DNA of 64,000 bases from Malus domestica (taxonomy: Eukaryota > Streptophyta > Magnoliopsida > Rosales > Rosaceae). The notes under the pieces were generated by a model, which made no database searches, was not told the origin of the DNA, and worked only from the letters and a program-made list of their open reading frames with translations. The stretch is taken from contig NC_091673.1 in NCBI RefSeq assembly GCF_042453785.1, positions 16,277,501-16,341,500 on the forward strand, written 5' to 3'. This document shows, one piece after another, positions 1 through 10,784 of the stretch; positions within the stretch are counted from its first letter, which is position 1, and the number at the start of each line of letters is the position of its first letter. The position numbers and the translations under genes were made by a program.

Positions 1-75
1 CCTCTTCGATTTTTGAATGGCCTCTTCGAATTCTGAGCTCGCCTCTTCGATCTCTGAAATCCCGTCGAGTGCTGA

Positions 76-87
76 TTTTTTATAGAG
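76..87 (+). promoter_or_regulatory. TATA-like box ahead of the antisense ORF
   Basis: TTTTTATAGAGG lies 111 bases before the ATG at 198, a normal plant distance for TATA plus a short leader. Just upstream (1-60) are three copies of a roughly 21-bp unit beginning CCTCTTCGA, at 1, 21 and 42. This suggests a separate promoter for the antisense ORF; there is no expression evidence. Confidence 0.45.
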
Positions 88-197
88 GCATGCAGTTCGT
101 TTCAAAGCACACTTGAATTTTCGCTTGTGAAAACTCCCCTCTTGTACTTCTAAGATCTTGATTTGTCCGATCTTTTCTTCCTTCAACACTTTGAAAA

Positions 198-866
198 ATG
201 TCTGGACCCTCCGACCGTCGTTTTGACTTGAATCTTGGTGAAGAGGCAGTCCCGCCTTCTCCAGACAACATATGGCGCCCATCCTTCATATCCCCCACTG
301 GTCCTCTTACCGTTGGGGATTCGATGATGAAGAATGATATGACCGCTGTGGTGGTGGCCCGGAACCTTGTCACTCCCAAAGATAACAGACTACTTTCCAG
401 GCGGTCTGATGAGTTGGCTGTTAAGGAGTCTCTGGCTCTTAGTGTGCAGTGTGTGGGTTCTGTGTCCAACATGGCCCAACGCCTATTTGCTCGAACCCGT
501 CAAGTTGAATCGTTGGCGGCTGAAGTGATGAGTCTCAAACAGGAGATTAGAGGGCTTAAACATGAGAATAAACAGTTGCACAAGCTCGCACACAACTATG
601 TCACAAACATGAAGAGGAAAATTGACCAGATGCAGGAATCTGATGGTCAGATTTTACTTGATCATCGGAGGTTTGTGGGTTTGTTCCAACAACATTTGCC
701 TTCGTCTTCTGGGGCTGTACCGCGTAATGAAGCTCCAAATGATCAACCTTTGGTGCCTCCTCTTCCTGGAGTTCCGCCGAGTGGTGTGGTTTCAAACAGT
801 CAACCTTCGGCGCTTCTCATTTCTGGAGCTCTGCCGAGTGGTAAGGCGGCACCTGATCGTCCTTGA
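198..866 (+). CDS. Intact antisense ORF of the Tat element, coiled-coil protein of unknown function
   Basis: The product is 222 aa, starting MSGPSDRRFDLNLGEEAV. It runs opposite to gag-pol, in the region where Tat elements are known to carry additional, often antisense, ORFs. Residues about 95-150 (RTRQVESLAAEVMSLKQEIR ... ENKQLHKLAHNYV ... KIDQMQ) form a clear heptad-like coiled coil. The tail from about 165 is proline-rich with repeated GVPPSG/GALPSG motifs. There is no signal peptide or membrane segment. I recall very similar proteins scattered through apple and Prunus genomes. A TATA-like box lies about 110 bases upstream. It is unbroken although gag-pol has six stops. Function unknown; a DNA- or RNA-binding or regulatory role is only a guess. 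Confidence 0.75.
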   Translation: MSGPSDRRFDLNLGEEAVPPSPDNIWRPSFISPTGPLTVGDSMMKNDMTAVVVARNLVTPKDNRLLSRRSDELAVKESLALSVQCVGSVSNMAQRLFARTRQVESLAAEVMSLKQEIRGLKHENKQLHKLAHNYVTNMKRKIDQMQESDGQILLDHRRFVGLFQQHLPSSSGAVPRNEAPNDQPLVPPLPGVPPSGVVSNSQPSALLISGALPSGKAAPDRP

Positions 867-1260
867 AGATACCCTCTTGTAAATTTGATTTGATTTGATT
901 TTTTTTTTTTTTTTTTTTTTAAGGTATGTATAATGCAAATTTATGTAAAAATTTCCTGAAAAATAAATAAAATGGACCTTCTATTTCTCTCTATGCATTT
1001 GTTTTTTTTTCTTGTTTTTCTTTTGGTGCTGGATGCACCAAGTTCCATCATTTTTTTATTATTATTATTTATTTTTTTATTTTTTTATTTTTTTACAATG
1101 TTTTTTTTCTTTCTGCACATGGTGCCCATGCACCACCAGAAACTTTTGATCTGCCATGGGGCTGTACCCCATCTTTGATCCACCATTCCTCTTTTTTTTT
1201 CACGTGGTGCCAGATGCACCACCACCTCTTTTTTTTTTTTTTTTTTTTTAATTGTATTTC
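867..1260. other. T-rich region with three short GGTGC...GCACC palindromes
   Basis: Downstream of the antisense ORF the plus strand is dominated by long T runs. Within it are three inverted repeats built as GGTGC-spacer-GCACC, at about 1026-1040, 1121-1134 and 1205-1219, each within or next to a T run. No coding potential is visible. Confidence 0.5.
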
Positions 1261-1429
1261 TTTCTGTATAAATTAGGATGCTTGGCGGAGGGATTTGTAG
1301 GGAAGGACGAAGACGGACGGAGAGCTGGAGTTTGAGGAAGAGCTTCTTGGCCGGCTAGTCGTTTGACAGCGGTCTTTGAAGTTGGTGGCAGCTGCGAGGC
1401 AAGAGATGGAGGAGGTGGGGATGTACGTG

Positions 1430-2007
1430 CTGCTGAAGTTGATGGGCAGAAGGAGAAGGTGAGCACAACCACCGAGCACAGCCAACAGACTCCACCTCGT
1501 TAATTCCCAAGGCTCCCCCAAAGACAAACCTGCTCCACGCAGCCGTCCTCGTATTTCCTCTCTGCCTAAAGAGAGCGCCATCAACCTCCAATCGTCGCAA
1601 CCACCATTCTCGAGCTCTTTGACTCCAGCTGGCCTCTCCACCTTCACTGCGTCCGGCGAAAACAAGAAGGGCGTGCGGGACGACATGTCGTAGCAGGGGA
1701 TCCCACCGACTTCATCGTGTCCCTGAGAGTCAACTGCTCCCCGAAAGTCTTCCGAAAGAGCTTCTCCCTCTCCTTCTCCGCCGGCCGGAAAACCCGCTGG
1801 AAAATCGCCCCAGGCGACGACTTGAAGATCTTGCGGCGATTCTGGAGGAGGAAGTCGAGGGCTTCTTCGAAGGTGAACATGGGTCGAGTCGACCCGTCTT
1901 TCAATCCCCGGGTGAAGAGGAGGCTGAGGAAGAGCACGATCAGGGCGACCAGGGCGTAGTGGGACCGGGGCGAGCTCATCGGACTGCAGGAGCCCTCCAC
2001 TTTTCAC
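1430..2007 (-). pseudogene. Fragment of a patatin-like phospholipase A gene
   Basis: The minus-strand frame at about 1960-1707 reads LLFTRGLKDGSTRPMFTFEE ... LLQNRRKIFKSSPGAIFQRV ... LTLRDTMKSV, and after a frameshift the frame at about 1705-1640 reads IPCYDMSSRTPFLFS. These match the middle of class-III patatin-related phospholipases A, which hydrolyse membrane lipids. The nucleophile-elbow segment and the C-terminal catalytic part are missing or unrecognisable. Sequence from about 1640 to 1270 is open in several frames but I cannot place it. It lies inside the Tat element's 3' region, so it is best read as a captured host fragment. Confidence 0.6.
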
Positions 2008-2064
2008 TTTCTCTCTTTCTCTGTACAGGCTCGGAACTTGGAAGCAATTTCCTGATGTAAGCTT

Positions 2065-2316
2065 CTACAGTTCAACAATTTCAAGTTCAATTTTTTGCAA
2101 ACCATTTGACCATTTATTTGTGGGTTTTTTACTTGCATTTACTGTTCTTCCTCGGCGGAGTGACGAAAGCGGAGGCCGAATCCACATCGGCGATGAGCAG
2201 GGAAAGCGACGGAGCCGCCGAAGCTCAAAGAATGAGCAGAGATTCGACACCCGAGGCCCGAGGGGAAGGGGTTCTTGGTGGCGAGCAGAAGCTTGTGGAA
2301 GCATGGGGGCAGTAGA
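2065..2316. other. Unidentified GC-rich fragment between the two captured gene pieces
   Basis: Joined directly to the broken end of the MDH fragment. The minus-strand frame ([20 protein letters not shown] ...) is open but I recognise no family. It may be a third captured host fragment. The higher GC content resembles a plant first exon rather than the surrounding T-rich DNA. Confidence 0.35.
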
Positions 2317-2641
2317 TGGAAACGTTCTTTGTCATGACGTCTTTCCTTTCCATGCCTTCTTTCCTTGGGAAACCACCCACCATCACGGCGATGTTGACTC
2401 CAGTGCATGCCTCTACAACATCAGTTGTAGCAACAACACCTTTAAGCAGAGGGAAAGCGGCATCCACCAACTCCATCTTGACACCATTCAAAGCCTCAGC
2501 AGCTGGTGGAAAATCGAGCAAGTGCAGAATCACTGGCTGATCCGCTCCGAGCATGATTCCCCTTGCGATCATTGGCACAAGCGCATATCCAATTTGTCCT
2601 GCGGCTCCAGTGACAAGGATGCGAGCTGGTCATTTCGCCAT
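2317..2641 (-). pseudogene. Captured 5' fragment of cytosolic malate dehydrogenase
   Basis: From the ATG at 2641-2639 the minus strand reads MAK, a TGA, then [20 protein letters not shown] and on through [20 protein letters not shown] to [11 protein letters not shown]. That is the first ~108 residues of plant cytosolic NAD-malate dehydrogenase (GxAGQIG Rossmann motif). The stop at codon 4 replaces an acidic residue. Homology ends abruptly near 2317 and unrelated sequence follows. The segment is uninterrupted by introns, although plant MDH genes normally have several. About 150 bases upstream of the ATG look like leader or promoter DNA. It cannot make an enzyme. Confidence 0.8.
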
Positions 2642-2880
2642 GGATTCCGAATAACTGAGGAGGGAGACGAATCGATCGATCTGGGGTAGCGCAGTGGATT
2701 GTGGCTTTTTGTATTTAGCCCAGTATTGCAGGGTCCTTTGCGACATCCTGGGCAGCGAGGCTAGCGCAGTGTGGGCCCAATTTGATTTGGGTTTCTTCTT
2801 CTTGGAGCTGGATTTAGATAATAGGTTTGGGCTTGGACAACCTCCTTTTGATGGGCTTATTGCTGCTAGATAGAGGACAT
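2642..2880 (-). other. Sequence upstream of the captured MDH ATG
   Basis: No ORF. On the minus strand it ends with a short leader before the MDH ATG and resembles a 5' leader and proximal promoter, so the capture may have included non-coding DNA upstream of the gene. Confidence 0.3.
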
Positions 2881-3110
2881 ACATACACATATATATGTAT
2901 GAATATGTTCCTTTTTCTCTTTCCTTTTTTTTTTTTTTTAATACATAAAACATATGTATTTTTTTTTTGTAAACAAGTAATAACATATGTATTCCTTTTT
3001 TTTTCTTTTTCTTTTTAGATACATAAAACATATGTATTTTTTTTTTCTTCTTCTTTTTTGTAAATACATAAAACATATATCTCCCTTTTTTTTTCTTTTT
3101 TTTTTGGTAC
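2880..3110. repeat. Tandem array of ATACATAAAACATATGTATT plus T-run units
   Basis: Four degenerate copies of a roughly 45-60 bp unit consisting of a palindromic CATATG core (ACATATGTAT) followed by a long T run. The long open frames here are lysine/phenylalanine low-complexity artefacts. Confidence 0.6.
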
Positions 3111-3420
3111 AAAGAAATTGTAATAGCATTAAAACTTTTAATAAAATTTTTATTCCTTATTTTGGTGTGACTGAACTCAAATTTTGAATATTCGAGCTGC
3201 CTACGTACCCCTCCAAAGAAGAGATCAAGTCGTAACGTAGTTCAAATACATACATATATATATATATATATTTTGGTATTTTCTTTTGGTGCCGTTTGCA
3301 GTTTCAACTCGTGCAGACAAGGAGTGTTGGTGTCGTTTGCAGTTTCAACTCGTGCAGACGAGGAGCTTTGGTTCGTGCAGTTTAGGCTCGTGCGAACAAG
3401 GAGCAGGAATTTGTTGCCTT
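3111..3420. repeat. Region after integrase: (TA)n tract and short tandem repeats
   Basis: A (TA)n run at about 3249-3271 is followed (3290-3410) by two close copies and one degenerate copy of a 45-bp unit with core GTTTGCAGTTTCAACTCGTG. The stretch at 3190-3240 looks like the conserved untranslated sequence that follows pol in this element family. No gene. Confidence 0.5.
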
Positions 3421-4644
3421 TCAGGGGTAGTAGTGCTTCAAGAATCTGTCGTTGATAGGGCCGATCTTCAAGCCGTCTTCCGCCATGATTAAGTAGGCGC
3501 CATTGGTGTAGACTTCTTGTACTATGTATGGTCCATCCCATTTTGACGTGAACTTGCTCTTCGTCTTGTGAGTTGTGATGATAGGCCTACGCAATGAAAG
3601 GACGAGATCTCCCATTTGAAAAAACCGAGGGAGAACTTTCTTGTTGAAGGCTTTAGAAAGTCGCGCTTGATAACACTCCAGGTGTTGCTGGGCTTCGAGT
3701 CTCTTCTCATCCAGTGCCTCCAGTTCTTGAAGACGCAACTTTGCATTCTCTTCGTCAGTCAAGCCTTCTTATATAGTCATCCTTAGCGAGGGGATTTGAC
3801 TTTCGAGTGGTAGAACAACTTCTACGCCATATACAAGAGAATAAGGTGTGGCTCGGGTAGGCGTTCTATATGTTGTCCTATATGCCCATAGGGCTTCGCC
3901 TATTCTTTCATGCCAGTCTTTCTTTGTTCTACCGATTACCTTCTTCAGGAGGTTGCACAATGTCTTGTTGAATGCTTCTGCAAGACCATTGGCCGGAGCA
4001 TGATACATGGAGGATTTGTGCTGTTTGAACTTGTATTTCTCGCAGAGCTCGTCCATGAGTCGGTTTGAAAACTGCTTTCCGTTGTCGGTGACAATGTAGC
4101 GAGGCACCCCATATCGATGGATGATATGCCCCTTGATGAAACAGACGACAGTTTCCTTCTTGACTTCCTTTAGGGGTATGGCCTCAGCCCACTTAGAGAA
4201 GTAATCTGTTGCAGCCAGGATGTAAGCCTCTCCTGTAGATGACTTTGGCGCAATTGGTCCCACGACATCCAATCCCTATGCATCGAATGGCCATGAAGTA
4301 GTTGTGGGGTGTAATGGTTCAGGCGGTTGATGTATGAAGTTGGCGTGAAATTGGCAGGCTTGGCACCTCTTGGCGTATTCCAGGCAGTCCTTTACCATGC
4401 TTGGCCAGTAATAACCCATTCTTTTGAGCTGGAAATGAAGCTTTGGTCCGGACTGGTGCGCTCCACATATTCCTGAATGTGCTTCTTCCATGGCTTGATT
4501 GGCTTCTTCCTCGCCTAGGCATCTCAGAAGTACTCCTTCAAAAGATCGCCGGTAGAGTGTCCCTTTGTAATAGAGGAATCGATGTGCTCGTCGACGTACT
4601 TCAGAGCGGCATTTCGGATCGTCTGGAAGCATTCCATGCTCCAA
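3421..4644 (-). pseudogene. Integrase of the Tat element, with two internal stops
   Basis: Three consecutive frames in register. 4644-4276 encodes the H2C2 zinc-binding domain (HSGICGAHQSGPKLH ... CQACQF). 4272-3769 encodes the DDE core, with the two aspartates in LAATDYFSKWAEA and IVTDNGKQFSN and the glutamate in ANGLAEAFNK. 3762-3421 encodes the C-terminal part (MGDLVLSLRRP ... WDGPYIVQEV). TAG at 4278-4276 replaces the tryptophan of FDAWGLDVVGP and TAA at 3771-3769 replaces a glutamine, so no full integrase can be made. Confidence 0.85.
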
Positions 4645-4665
4645 GTAGTTGATCAGAGGCTGTCT

Positions 4666-6327
4666 TCATTCTTCAACGTTGACCGGAAGTATTGAAATAA
4701 CGTTTGTATCACTTAGTACTATTTCAGTGACAAGCGGGATTACCCATCTTTGGCAGACTGGCACGTTTGTAGCTTCGTCTTCTCCTAATGTCATGCTCGA
4801 GGCTAGGTTGGCGAGAGCGTCTGCCATTTGATTATCTTTTCTTGGCACGTGTTCTAGTGTCACGGCCTCAAACCTTTGTAGCAACTGCGTTGCCAGCCGG
4901 AAGTATGGGACGAGGTCATCTTTCCTCACCTCATATTCAGTCAGGAGTTGATTGATTATGAGCTTGAAGTCGCCGTATATCTCAAGGGCTGCGATTTCCA
5001 TGTTGATTGCCATTTGGAGCCCGAGGATCAGTGCTTGGTACTCAGCGACGTTGTTGGAGCATAATTCGCTTAGCTGGAATGAATAAGGTAGTACTTGCCT
5101 TTGTGGCGACATGAATACTACTCCTGCCCCCGCTCCGTCTGCTCGTGCAGATCCGTCGAAGAACATCGTCCATGTCGGGAATATGTCGATGCAGAACACC
5201 TCTTCGTCGGGCAAGTCGTCTGAGATTTTCCAATCGGCTGGGATTGGATGGTCGGCAAGGAAGTCTGCTAGCGCTTGTCCTTTGACGGCTTTAGCTGGGA
5301 CGTAGATGATCTCGTATTGATTGAGAAGTAATGCCCATTTAGCTAGTCGCCCTGTCAAAACTGGCTTAGACATGACGTATTTGACCGGGTCAGCTTTAGC
5401 AACCAAGTGGATGGTGTAAGCATGCATGTAATGTCTGAGCTTCTGGATGGCAAACATCAAGGCCAGGCACATTTTTTCTATTGGGGAGTAGTTCAATTCA
5501 GCGCCGGTAAGCGTTCGACTGAGGTAGTAGAGCGCTCCTTCTTTCTGGGCCTCGTTTTCCTGTGCCAAGAGTGCTCCAACTGAACTTTCCTGAGCAGCAA
5601 TGTACAATATGAGCGGTTTCCCTGGTACAGGTGCCCCCAGGACAGGTGGACTTGATAAATACTTCTTTATGCTTTCGAAAGCATTGTTGCATGCTTCGTC
5701 CCATACGAACGGGACATCTTTCTTCATGAGTCGACTGAACGGTTGACAACGCCCTGCAAGGTTGGAGATGAAGCGTCTGATGAAGGCTAGCCGACCTTGT
5801 AGACTTTTCAACTCGTGCAGGTTTCTTGGTTCGGGCATGCTTTGAATGGCCTTGATCTTTGATTGGTCCACTTCAATGCCACGATGCTTGACAATGAAGC
5901 CAAGGAACTTTCCAGATGTGACGCCAAATGCACACTTTAACGGGTTCATCTTGAGGTTGTATTTTCGCAACCTTTCGAACACTACTCGCAAATCCTTCAA
6001 GTGATTTGATCTTTTCTTTGTCTTGACCACCACATCGTCTACATAACATTCTACATTCTTATGTAGCATGTTACTGAAGATCTTCTGCATTGCGCGTTGA
6101 TATGTAGCTCCAGCATTCTTCAGACCAAAGGGCATCACCTTGTAGCAGTAAATACCTTTTGGAGTGCGGAAGGCTGTTAGTTCCTCATCTTCAAGAGCCA
6201 TACGAATTTGATTGTATCCAGAAGAGCCGTCCATGAATGATAGTGCCTCATGGCCAGTGGTTACGTCCACCATGATTTCAATGATTGGCAAGGGGAAGTC
6301 GTCCTTTGGGCAAGCATTATTGAGGTC
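4666..6327 (-). pseudogene. Reverse transcriptase, RNase H and second (plant-type) RNase H
   Basis: This continues the pol frame after the stop at 6328. RT motifs are FRTPKGIYCYKVMPFGLKNA and the catalytic YVDD (near 6047-6033). The RT-linked RNase H follows (ILYIAAQESSVGALLAQE ... LNYSPIEKMCLALMFA). The chromodomain-free linker then leads into an additional RNase H with FFDGSARADGAGAG, NVAEYQALILGL, IYGDFKLIINQL and DNQMADALANLA. This second RNase H is diagnostic for the Tat lineage. The GD in IYGDF stands where SDS is usual. The frame ends in TGA at 4668-4666, where tryptophan is expected (VEEWRQPL). Confidence 0.85.
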
Positions 6328-9300
6328 TCAAAAGTCCACGCAAACACGTATTTGTCCAGATTTCTTAAAGACTATGACGATGTTGGAGATCCACTTGGGG
6401 TATTGCACCTCTCGAATGAAGCCTGCTTCGATCAACTTGTCAATCTCGGCCTCGATTTGTGGGATGAGCTCGGATCGATAGCGTCTTTGAGTTTGCTTTA
6501 TTGGTCGCGTTCCAGGCTTGACTGCAAGATGATGCACAACAATGATAGGGTCGAGGCCGGGCATTTCCTTGTAGGTCCAAGCAAAGACGTCCTTGAACTC
6601 TAATAGCAGCTGGTAATACTTCTCTATCTCGCCTGCACTTAGTAATGCGCTCACGAAGATAGGCTTCGGTTCCTTACTTGTGCCTAAGTTGAGTTCTTTG
6701 AGATCGTCAACTGTGGCTTGCCCCCCATCTTCGAGTTGTGACGGTGCTGCAATGACATCTTCTTCGAGGCTTTCATCTTCTTCACCTTCTTGGATTGTGA
6801 TGTGGAAGACGTCTTGGGCTTCTTCTTCGGTGTTAACCTCTCGAGCTAGTTGGCATGAAGATTGTCCAGTGTGAATGATGGTGCGCCTTTTCACTTTCAG
6901 TGATCCAACTGTGTTAACCTCCAATATTGCTTGGCGCTTCATTCTTGAAGGAATGGAACTTCGAACGTCATCCTTTTCTGCCAGGCGATCGATCTCTTCT
7001 ACTTCTGGTGTCGTCTTTCTCCTTTTGGAAGGCTCTTTGGCTTCTCCAAGTCTTTCCATAACTGACTGTCGTGGAGGAAAGCTAGTCGTATTGCTTTGCT
7101 TTTTAGGTTTTGATAACCTTTTGAAAACAGAGCCTCGAGATACTGACGTGTTAAGCCTTTTGAAGACGGAAGTTTTGTTTTGACCGCTAATGAGTTTAGG
7201 TGCCGAAACTCTGGGCTTTGAACAATTCATTCTATCGAATACTGATGTCCGGGGGGCAGGTTGAGGCTCCTCTTTATCTTGTATAATGCGTACGCTGATG
7301 TGTTGAGCGCTAGCATTTTTTACCTTGCTGGAGATCTTCACCGGTGCATTTGGTGTAAAACCAAGCCCAGCTTTGTTGTTGCTAACCCCGTAACCATGCT
7401 TCTCTAACCTCTTCTGAGTTTTAGTGAGATCACGTTCGTTGTCTTTGACGGTGTTCAAATCATTCTTTCCCAAATTTGCAGAGGAGGTGAAGTTATACCC
7501 AGCTTTCGACATAAGTTTGTAGGCATTTGGATCAAAACCTTCTTCGGTCCTTTTGGTTGGGAGAAAGCTTGGTTCTACCCCCTTTGGCAGGCCTTTTATG
7601 AAGCCTTGTGATGGTTTTACAACCTTAGTGTCACCTAGCTGGGTCAGAGGCAAAACTGCATTCGTTTTGAGCAACTTTACATTATCTATGTGCCGCTGTG
7701 CATCGGCTTTGCTCGCTGCAGTTTCAAACGGGGATTGACCATTCTTTCTTCTCGACGTCGGGATGTACCGGAAGACGGGTACGCTTGGTCCGTTTGGGGT
7801 CGTCCTACTTCCTCTGGTTGTTGCAGGTTTAGAAAGCTCATCGTCGTTTTTGCTTGAAGATGGCATAGCTTCTTCTTCTTGCTTCTTGGGTATAGCTTGC
7901 CACTCCTGTTTTTTAGACGCTGCTTTGCTCATGGATTTAATCTCTTTTGGAAGAGTTTCGGGCACCGTGTCTTCATTCATGTAGAACTTGGCGTCTGCGA
8001 AATATGATTCGGCTTCGGTGAATGGCTTGGTGTCGCCATAGATCACCTTCACTCGTTCTTGGTAAAATTTTAAACATTGGTGAAGGGTGGACGGTACCAC
8101 TCCGTTCGCATGGATCCAAGGCCTTCCTAAGAGCAGACCGTAGGAAGTTCTTGCATCAATCACGTGGAACATCACGCTTGACTTGAGTTCACCAATGGTC
8201 ATCTCCACTCGGATCATGCCCATCGCTCTTTGTCCTCCTTGGTTAAAACCTTGGATTAGTAGACGGCTTAGGGATAGTTCCTCCACCTTGATGCCGATTG
8301 CGGTCATTGTTGACTTTGGCATGATATTTATGGCTGACCCGCCGTCCACAAGCATGCGGCTGACTTTATGCTCCCTTACGTACCCAGAGACGAAGAGAGG
8401 TTGGTTGTGAGGCTTGGATCCTAGCAACAAGTCTTCGTTGGTGAAATGGATTGTGTCCTCGGTGGCACAGCATGTGGCACACTCGTGTGGCCGAGGCCTC
8501 AAGCCTTCGTTCTTGCTTTCTTGCACTTCGTGGTCGTTTGGACTCGCTAAAACCGTTGCCAATGCCCTTCGTATCTTCTTTGGCAATTGTAGCGCTTCCT
8601 CGATGCTAAAGTGTATTGGCAGACCTTCTTCAGGTGTCGGAGTATTTTCTCCCTCAGCGGCGACAATTTTGCCCTTTGAGGGTTCTTCCGTTTCTACTTC
8701 GACCACGTGACATGCGGTGATAGTGCAATGTTGGAAAAAGTCCTCCAGGAAGTACTCGTGCAATGAGACGGGAATGCGTGGCTTTTGCTCCGCAGGTTCC
8801 CCAGCATATATTGGCTTGGCAGCTCCTATGTTTCTCTTAGGCTTCCTATTGCTGCGACGGCGGTGCTTTCTCCCTTGTTCCCCCTTTTGCTTTATAGCTT
8901 GCGGTTTTGGTTTCCTCGTCCTCTTATAGGTCACCAATGTCCATCCTCTGTCATCGTCAGTAGGTGCGTCCTGGTTGCTTGCCCCCAGTGACGGTGGTGC
9001 AGAATGTGCAGTGTGGTTTGAGTATTGCCGAGCATGGTCAGGCATTTCTTGAAGAAGCACGGGATCAAAGGATCCGAACACGACTGTAGTGGTGTGCGTC
9101 GCAGCTGTGTCTTCTAGGTCGAGCTCAATCCGTCCTTGTTGTGCCAACTTCATGATGAGTTCTTTTAGGATGAAACATTTGCCCACATGATGACCCACGA
9201 TACGATGGTTCTTGCAGTACTTGGGATCATTGATGCGATTCATTTCTTCAGGGCGTTTGCATTCGGGCAACTCAATCACCTTCTTCTCCAGTAGGTCGTC

Positions 9301-9684
9301 CAGCATTGCGTCCATGTCGAAGTCCGGAAAAGGGTATACCTTCTGCTCCAATTCCCTCAAGGTGTTTTTGTACCTATCTTGGGTGTGGGAAGGCTCACCT
9401 TTTTTTATCTCCCTTGCTTTATTGAAAGAGATTTTGACGGGCGCGGACGAGGTCTTGATAGGGGTGGTATTGGTGGTAAAAGCTTCCTTAGCGGGCTTTT
9501 TCCCATGATTGTCTGCTCTTGAAGTGAACACCTTATCCCTTTTGAAATCGGTGATTGGCTCCTTCTTTCCATGGTGAGCGATGCTCAACTCCATGTCGTG
9601 GGCACGGGTGGCTAATTCTTCAAAAGTTCGTGGTTTGATACCTTGAAGGATGTATTGTAAACCCATTGCATGCCCTGGATGCAC
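6328..9684 (-). pseudogene. gag tail, aspartic protease and start of reverse transcriptase
   Basis: An open frame of 1118 codons. The first part finishes gag and is lysine-rich. The retropepsin-like site LVDGGSAINIMP is encoded near 8358-8325, with LLLGRPWIHA downstream, which together are typical of a gypsy protease. The end holds the RT entry segment (EIDKLIEAGFIREVQYPKWI ... VCVDF). It closes with TGA at 6330-6328, where the family has arginine (VDFRDLNNACPKDDFPLP), so RT is cut in its first third. Confidence 0.8.
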
Positions 9685-10727
9685 ATCTCGATTGAAGAAA
9701 TCTCGGAGAGTCTGTCCTTACAGTCGAGGTTTAGATTACGCCATCGGTTGATGTAGTCCATGACTGGCTCGTCCTTCCACTGCTTTGTGCTTGTTAGCTC
9801 TAGCATGCTCACAGTGCGGCGGGTGCTGTAGAAGTGATTGAGGAATTCCCGCTCCAATTGCTCCCAACTGTTGATGGACTCAGGCTCCAGATCCGTGTAC
9901 CACTCAAAGGCGTTTCCTTTCAGCGAGCGCACAAACTGCTTGGCGAGGTAGTCCCCTTCGGTTCCTGCGTTGTTGCAAGTTTCAACGAAGTGGGCAACGT
10001 GCTGTTTCGGGTTTCCCTTTCCATCAAATTGCATGAACTTTGGTGGTTAATAACCCCTCGGCATCTTTAAGGCGTCGATCTTCTTTGAATACGGCTTTGA
10101 GTACAACCCGGAGGTATATGAGCTCCCTTCGTACTGTGCCTTGATGGTGTTGGTGATCATCTCTTGCAGCTGCTGGATAGAAAGAGATCCCATGAGTGCC
10201 GCTGCTTGGTCTGGTTTCGGCTTCCCATCGATTTTCTTCACCGGGGGTTCTTCGTCTCCGCCAGCTCCTCCCTTTAGTGGATCATCCTCTGGGTCGGGTT
10301 TCTCGCTGTCCTGCGCCTCCAGTCGGTTGACTAATGCCGCGATTTACAAGTCTTTTTCTTCCACAGTTCGAGTTAGTCTTGCGATTGCTTCATTCATTTG
10401 AGCAAGCTGTTCCTCGACTGAAGTTGCTCCAGCGGTCATGACTTGCATGGCTGAACTGCCGCTTGAATCGTCATCGGAGAGCATGGATTCGGAGTATTCC
10501 CTTGGTCTTTCCCCCCTTGGTGCCCTTAGTGAGGCTAAGGTGATCACAGGCTCGCACCTGGGGTACTCTCGTTCCCCTGGCAGAGTTGATGCAAAGGTGA
10601 AAGAGGTGGCAGAAGTAGCTTTTGCTTTGCTTCGAGTCGTGATACCCAACGTGACACCACTTGCGACGAGGGCGCCTTTGTTCTTTGCGCCGGTTATGGG
10701 AACAGCTTGAGCCTTCCTTGAAGTCAT
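9612..10727 (-). pseudogene. gag (capsid) region of the Tat element, broken
   Basis: The reading frame starts at a methionine at 10727 (MTSRKAQAVP...). It contains a retrotransposon gag domain (FDGKGNPKQHVAHFVETCNN ... SLKGNAFEWYTDL ... LEREFLNHFYS) encoded near 10034-9690. TAA stops at 10346-10344 and 10049-10047 interrupt it; in both places the family normally has glutamine. A frameshift near 9670 separates it from the next frame, where the gag tail resumes (LQYILQGIKPRTFEELATRA). Gag would form the virus-like particle. Confidence 0.8.
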
Positions 10728-10784
10728 TGATTTTGGAAGTGTGCTTATATTCCTTGAACGGAGGAAGAGATGAGAAGTAGAGAT

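Noticed and set aside
2120-2689. 189-codon plus-strand frame
   Set aside because: Antisense to the MDH fragment, which has unmistakable homology on the minus strand.
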